NCBI GenBank assembly: GCA_005877185.1 | Contig: VBPQ01000019.1 | Coordinates: forward strand, 31,225-41,511 | Origin: Nitrososphaerota archaeon | Lineage (GTDB): Archaea > Thermoproteota > Nitrososphaeria > Nitrososphaerales > Gagatemarchaeaceae | Length of the DNA: 10,287 nucleotides | Reading direction: 5' to 3' | Part shown: in pieces, positions 6,824 through 10,287 of the stretch | Layout: each line of letters starts with the position of its first letter | How positions within the stretch are numbered: position 1 is the first letter of the stretch | The notes under the pieces: model-generated | What the model was told of the DNA's origin: nothing | What the model saw: the letters and a program-made list of their open reading frames with translations, nothing else | Database searches by the model: none | Translations under genes and position numbers: made by a program

Positions 6824-7874
6824 GCAATCCCTTGCTCTGCATTAACTCTGCTGCCAGGATCGTCGAGCCGGCGGCACCCCGTATGGTGTTGTGGGAGAGG
6901 AAGGTGAGTCGGAACGACCTGTCATCTAGCCCTCTCCGGATCCTCCCCGCGACGACGCTCATCCCCTGCACGTTGCCGGCGTACCTGTCAAGCTTGACCT
7001 GAGGCCTATCCTCCTCCTCCATCACGATTATGGGATTCGAGGGGGCGGTCGGGAGGTTCAGCTCCTGGGGAAGGCCGCGGAACCCCTTGAGCGCCTCCTT
7101 GATTTCATCTAGGTCGACCCTCTCTTCGGTCTCGATGTAAGCAGATTCCATGTGGCCGTCGGTCGTGGCGACCCGGTGACACATCGCGCTGACCTGGATC
7201 TTCGATGGCCGGATGCCTTCCTTTCCGAGCGAGCCTAGCATCTTCGCGGGCTCCTTCTCCAGCTTCTCCTCCTCGTCCTTGATGTAGGGGATCACGTTGT
7301 CGATAATGTCGAGCGACGGTACGCCCGGATAACCGGCACCAGAGACGGCCTGCATCGTGCTCACAATGACACGCCGCAGCTTCAGGGCATCTGCAAGTGG
7401 TTTTAGGAGAAGGGTTAGCCCGGCGGCAGTGCAATTCGGCGTCGCGACGAGAAAACCGGCCCACCCTCTCCTTCTACGCTGCCACTCGATGAGGTCGAGA
7501 TGCTCCGGGTTGACCTCGGGGATGACAAGAGGAACGTCCTCTTCCATCCTGTGAGGGCTAGCGTCCGTGACGACCCTAAGGCCGCGCTTGGCGAATTGAG
7601 GCTCGAGGGCGCTAGCCGCCTCGGTCGGGAGCGGGGAGAAGACCAACTCCGCATCGATAGCGTCTGGCGTCGTCGGTTTTACCACTAGTTTGCCTACCTC
7701 CTCGCTGAAGCGAAACTCTCCGCGTGACTTCAGGGCTTCTCTGTACCTCTTCCCGACGCTCTCGTGGCCCGTGACGGTCGTGACCTCGAAGAAGGGATGG
7801 TCGGAGAGCATGCTGACGTACCGCTGCCCGACCATGCCGGTCGCTGCGAGTACCGCGACACTCTTCTTGCTCAA
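6816..7874 (-). CDS. asd: Aspartate-semialdehyde dehydrogenase
   Basis: Asd reduces aspartyl phosphate to aspartate semialdehyde with NADPH, the second step of the pathway. With TTG at 7874 as start the protein is 352 residues, normal for the archaeal/fungal-type enzyme. VAVLAATGMVGQRYV (6-20) is the nucleotide-binding loop, ATPNCTAAG (144-152) holds the nucleophile Cys148, SGAGYPG (178-184) follows, CHRVATTDGH (232-241) holds Arg234 and His241, and HNTIRGAAGS lies near the end. GGAG at 7880-7883 sits five bases before the TTG. The frame stays open far upstream, to 8468, but that part lies antisense to the helicase gene and has no Asd homology, so it is excluded. As the first gene of the operon it probably starts from the TATA box at 7911-7916. 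Confidence 0.95.
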   Translation of the reverse strand: MSKKSVAVLAATGMVGQRYVSMLSDHPFFEVTTVTGHESVGKRYREALKSRGEFRFSEEVGKLVVKPTTPDAIDAELVFSPLPTEAASALEPQFAKRGLRVVTDASPHRMEEDVPLVIPEVNPEHLDLIEWQRRRRGWAGFLVATPNCTAAGLTLLLKPLADALKLRRVIVSTMQAVSGAGYPGVPSLDIIDNVIPYIKDEEEKLEKEPAKMLGSLGKEGIRPSKIQVSAMCHRVATTDGHMESAYIETEERVDLDEIKEALKGFRGLPQELNLPTAPSNPIIVMEEEDRPQVKLDRYAGNVQGMSVVAGRIRRGLDDRSFRLTFLSHNTIRGAAGSTILAAELMQSKGLLD

Positions 7875-7879
7875 GGCTT

Positions 7880-7916
7880 CTCCGTGGCCAGCGGGTTCGG
7901 TCGAGACGACTAAAAA
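7880..7916 (-). promoter_or_regulatory. Promoter and ribosome binding site of the asd-thr operon
   Basis: On the minus strand TTTTTA (7916-7911) is the only clear AT-rich hexamer in front of asd and resembles an archaeal TATA box. Transcription about 25 bases further would begin near 7888, leaving a leader of roughly 14 bases that contains GGAG (7883-7880) five bases before the TTG. Spacing and composition support it; there is no direct evidence of a start site. Confidence 0.5.
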
Positions 7917-7923
7917 CACGTAT

Positions 7924-7960
7924 GGACGCTTCGTCCACACGAACGAACGCGACGCTCGTT
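7924..7960. promoter_or_regulatory. Paired inverted repeats between divergent promoters (candidate operator)
   Basis: Two dyads lie between the asd and hef TATA boxes. GGACG-CTT-CGTCC (7924-7936) has perfect 5-bp arms. AACGAACGC-G-ACGCTCGTT (7942-7960) is a 19-bp imperfect palindrome, seven of nine positions matching, with perfect AACGA/TCGTT outer arms. Location and symmetry fit a repressor or Lrp-type site controlling one or both genes. The regulator is not in the window and the function is inferred. Confidence 0.4.
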
Positions 7961-7966
7961 GCACCG

Positions 7967-7973
7967 TTATAAT
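7967..7973 (+). promoter_or_regulatory. TATA box of the hef-like helicase gene
   Basis: TTATAAT lies with its centre about 31 bases before the ATG at 8001. Archaeal transcription begins about 25-27 bases after the TATA centre, so the mRNA would begin almost at the start codon, nearly leaderless. No Shine-Dalgarno sequence precedes the ATG, which agrees. Confidence 0.5.
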
Positions 7974-8000
7974 CCACCCGCTATAGACTCTGACTTGTAG

Positions 8001-9566
8001 ATGATGCTCAGCGGCGGTTTGGAACCCCGGGAATACCAGAGAAGGATTGCGGAGACGGCAAGCGCTTCGAACACGCTCGTCGTCCTCCCGACGGGATTGG
8101 GGAAGACGATGATCGCGATACTCGTAGCGGCCTCCAGACTCGAGAAGTTTCCGGAGGGGAAGGTGCTCGTGATGGCCCCGACCAGGCCTCTGACCATCCA
8201 GCACTACGAGAACTTCAGGACCCATCTCGCGTTCCCCCCGAGACTCCTCGCGGTCCTGACGGGCGCGACCGGGCCGAACGAGAGGACGGAGCTCTGGGCC
8301 TCGGCGAGACTGCTCTTCGCCACGCCGCAGACCGTCTTCAACGACGTGAAGAACGGACGCGTGTCGCTGAAGGACGTCGTCCTCGCCGTCTTCGACGAAG
8401 CTCACAGGTCCGTGAGGGACTACTCCTACACCCAGCTCGCAAGACGCTATGCTGAGGAGGCCGAGCACCCTCTGATCCTTGGACTGACCGCCTCCCCGGG
8501 TGGCTCAAGAGAGAAGGTCGAGGAGATAAAGAGGAACCTCTACATCGAGAGGGTCGAATCGAGAAGCGAGGAGGACCAAGACGTACGACCTTATGTCGAG
8601 AAAACCGCGATTGAGGCCATCAGGGTCCCTCTCCCGGAGAAGTATCAGGAGACAATCTCTCGGATTCGCGAGATCTTCAACGAGAAGATAACGCGGCTGC
8701 GGAACGCGGGTTTCTTGAGAGGAGATAGGGTCTCGAAGAAAATGCTGCTCGAGGCGAGAATCACGATCTCGGCGCGGCTGAGGGAGGCGCAGGCGAAGGG
8801 AGGACAGAGGGGGTACATCTTCGGCTCAATAATCAACCAGGCCCAGGCGGTCGTGATACTCCATGCCCTCGAGGTGCTCGAGACTCAGGGAGCACCGACC
8901 CTCTCGAAGTATCTGGAGAGGTTGAGGGAGAAGACTGAACGGGGAAGGGCGACGGTCTACCTGCTGAAAGACCCCCGATGGACGAGAATCGAGGAGGAGG
9001 CGGAGAAGATAAGAGGTGTCGACCATCCAAAGCTGGACAGGCTGGTCTCGGTCATCAGAGACCAGCTCGGGAAGAAGAAGGACTCAAAGGCGATAGTCTT
9101 CACACAGTACAGGGACACGATCGACACAATCATCGCGAGGCTTGACGCTGCGAACCTTGATGCGCGCCGCTTCGTCGGTCAAGCCGATAGAGGCGGAGAC
9201 AAGGGGATGGACCAGCATCTACAGACGGAGATGCTGGAGATGTTCCGGGAGGGGAGGTTCCCCATACTCGTAAGCAGTAGCATCGGGGAGGAGGGGCTGC
9301 ATGTGCCGGATGTCGACCTGGTAATCTTCTACGAAGCGGTCCCCTCTGAGATCAGGTCCATACAGAGGCGGGGGAGGACAGGCAGGACCGCGGAGGGAAG
9401 TGTCGTGATACTCCTGGCGGAAGGGACGGTCGACGAGTCGTACTATTACAGTAGCATCAGCAAGGAGAACAGGATGAGGAGGCTGGTTTCAACTCCGGAG
9501 GAGGAGTCGAAGAAACCTCGAAAGAGAACTACTCGTAACCCGACACTCCTTGATTTCGTCGACTGA
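8001..9566 (+). CDS. hef: Hef/FANCM-type SF2 DNA helicase lacking the XPF nuclease domain
   Basis: Hef-type helicases remodel stalled replication forks and branched DNA using ATP. In these 521 residues the first RecA-like domain shows the Q-motif-like LEPREYQ, Walker A PTGLGKT (30-36), APTRPL (59-64), DEAH (132-135) and TAS (163-165). A helical, charged insert (about 215-345) corresponds to the Hef thumb domain. The second RecA-like domain has IVFTQYRDT, SSIGEEGLHVPDVD and motif VI QRRGRTGR (455-462). Euryarchaeal Hef continues with an XPF-type nuclease and HhH region; here the protein stops after a short basic linker. The last residues, NPTLLDFVD (513-521), resemble a PCNA-interacting (PIP) peptide. 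ATG 8001 is chosen from the TATA spacing; ATG 8004 is equally possible. It is divergent from asd and convergent with the phosphoesterase. Confidence 0.9.
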   Translation: MMLSGGLEPREYQRRIAETASASNTLVVLPTGLGKTMIAILVAASRLEKFPEGKVLVMAPTRPLTIQHYENFRTHLAFPPRLLAVLTGATGPNERTELWASARLLFATPQTVFNDVKNGRVSLKDVVLAVFDEAHRSVRDYSYTQLARRYAEEAEHPLILGLTASPGGSREKVEEIKRNLYIERVESRSEEDQDVRPYVEKTAIEAIRVPLPEKYQETISRIREIFNEKITRLRNAGFLRGDRVSKKMLLEARITISARLREAQAKGGQRGYIFGSIINQAQAVVILHALEVLETQGAPTLSKYLERLREKTERGRATVYLLKDPRWTRIEEEAEKIRGVDHPKLDRLVSVIRDQLGKKKDSKAIVFTQYRDTIDTIIARLDAANLDARRFVGQADRGGDKGMDQHLQTEMLEMFREGRFPILVSSSIGEEGLHVPDVDLVIFYEAVPSEIRSIQRRGRTGRTAEGSVVILLAEGTVDESYYYSSISKENRMRRLVSTPEEESKKPRKRTTRNPTLLDFVD

Positions 9567-9630
9567 CAGAATCTCGAGGTCCCAGCGGATTCACCAGACC
9601 GCAGTGCCGCTTCGGTGTGATTCTTCAGTC
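9561..9630. terminator. Inverted repeat spanning the two convergent stop codons
   Basis: GACTGACAGAATC (9561-9573) is the reverse complement of GATTCTTCAGTC (9619-9630) apart from one extra base and one mismatch. Each arm contains a TGA stop: helicase at 9564-9566, phosphoesterase at 9631-9629. The 45-base interval has no gene. A long stem would form in RNA from either strand, consistent with a bidirectional 3'-end structure. There is no strong T-run, so termination is a hypothesis. Confidence 0.4.
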
Positions 9631-10287
9631 AGCCGCTCGTGAGGAGGAACTCCTTGACGCGAGCCCCCTCGAGATTTAGGAGAGCGCCTCTGAGGATCCC
9701 ATCAGAATACTCGCTCCCCGGGTTCAGGCAGAGCGTCCTCCCGACCTTGATGAACCCCTTCGACTCGTGTATGTGACCGTGCAACCCGACGAGGGGCTGG
9801 TGCTTCTCGATCGAAGATCTGACGGCCGTGCTACCCGCCGAGATTATCTTGACTGCGCCCAACCCCTCCTTGACGTAACGAAATTCCTCGTCGACGGCGG
9901 GAGCCCTGTCGATCTCCGTCCCGTAAGGTGGAACGTGGAGGTTGAAGATGCTTCTGGTCGGATCCTCGAGCCGCCCTGCCAGAGACTCTATCATCTGTCC
10001 CAATTCATCTTCCGAGACTTCCCTGGGAGACTTCCACGGCGTAGGGTTGGCGTAGCCGAGCGTTATCATCTCGTACTCCCCCACCTTGACAACCCTGTTC
10101 TCGGGGTTGACCACCGTCGGCCCATCGTCTTTGAGGACGCTGTCTATCTCGAACCTGTCGTCGTTTCCGGGGGAGATGTAGCATTTCACCTCCGTTCCTC
10201 GGAGGCGCTCGCGGGCGAGGGCGACCCAGCCATTCAAGACAGACAACATGCATTCGCTGAATATCTTCTCGACTTTCGCCTTGTCGG
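9629..10287 (-). CDS. Calcineurin-like metallophosphoesterase (N-terminus beyond window)
   Basis: The fold hydrolyses phosphomonoesters or diesters with two metal ions. About 218 residues are visible and the frame is open to the right edge, so the ATG at 10249 is probably internal; in front of it the frame still reads KAKVEKIFSEC. Seen motifs are SPGNDD (the family GNH[DE] motif with Asp in place of His), FNLHVPP with a metal-binding His, and GLHGHIHESKG, the GHxH motif, followed by NPGSEYSDG. The N-terminal DxH and GD motifs must lie outside the window. The sequence is reminiscent of the archaeal Icc-related predicted phosphoesterases (COG2129-like), whose substrate is unknown to me. It converges on hef with 62 bp between stops. 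Family assignment is good; substrate is open. Confidence 0.85.
   Translation of the reverse strand, partial: DKAKVEKIFSECMLSVLNGWVALARERLRGTEVKCYISPGNDDRFEIDSVLKDDGPTVVNPENRVVKVGEYEMITLGYANPTPWKSPREVSEDELGQMIESLAGRLEDPTRSIFNLHVPPYGTEIDRAPAVDEEFRYVKEGLGAVKIISAGSTAVRSSIEKHQPLVGLHGHIHESKGFIKVGRTLCLNPGSEYSDGILRGALLNLEGARVKEFLLTSG

Noticed and set aside
7875..8468. Nearly 200-codon upstream extension of the asd reading frame
   Set aside because: It runs antisense through the promoter region and the Walker A to DEAH part of the helicase gene, shows no Asd or other domain, and the asd homology begins exactly at TTG 7874 with a ribosome binding site.
1..10287. tRNA, rRNA, CRISPR array or insertion sequence
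   Set aside because: No cloverleaf with a T-arm consensus, no regularly spaced direct repeats and no transposase motifs were seen on either strand.

Overview
The window looks like a stretch of an archaeal chromosome. The evidence is a Hef/FANCM-type SF2 helicase, TATA-box promoters with very short leaders, GGTGAG/GAGGAG ribosome binding sites, frequent TTG starts, and a stand-alone HisI with no fused HisE. The DNA is GC-rich. The lineage cannot be fixed from the sequence. A Hef without its nuclease half would fit a TACK-type archaeon (Thaumarchaeota/Bathyarchaeia-like), but that is inference.

Left part (1-1520, + strand): the 3' end of a histidine operon. The C-terminal half of hisA, then hisF and hisI, follow one another with a 1-nt gap and a 4-nt overlap. 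They cover the late isomerase, cyclase and cyclohydrolase steps of histidine synthesis.

Junction (1521-2208): about 400 bp without an intact gene. It holds nested inverted repeats just after hisI and what reads as a decayed ABC-transporter ATPase fragment. A short open frame for a possible 77-residue zinc-ribbon protein follows.

Centre (7874 down to 2209, - strand): a compact five-gene operon, asd-hom-lysC-thrB-thrC. It encodes all five enzymes that turn aspartate into threonine. Every junction overlaps or is at most 19 nt, so translation is probably coupled. LysC carries the paired ACT domains expected for end-product feedback; Hom has no regulatory domain.

Right part: a divergent promoter region (7875-8000) with a candidate palindromic operator separates asd from a + strand hef-like helicase gene (8001-9566). 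The helicase has no nuclease domain but ends in a PIP-like peptide. It converges on a - strand calcineurin-like phosphoesterase gene that runs off the right edge. The two converging stop codons lie inside the arms of one inverted repeat.

Most genes are familiar core metabolism. The less ordinary parts are the hisI downstream junction, the truncated Hef with its C-terminal peptide, and the palindromes in the two intergenic regions next to hef.
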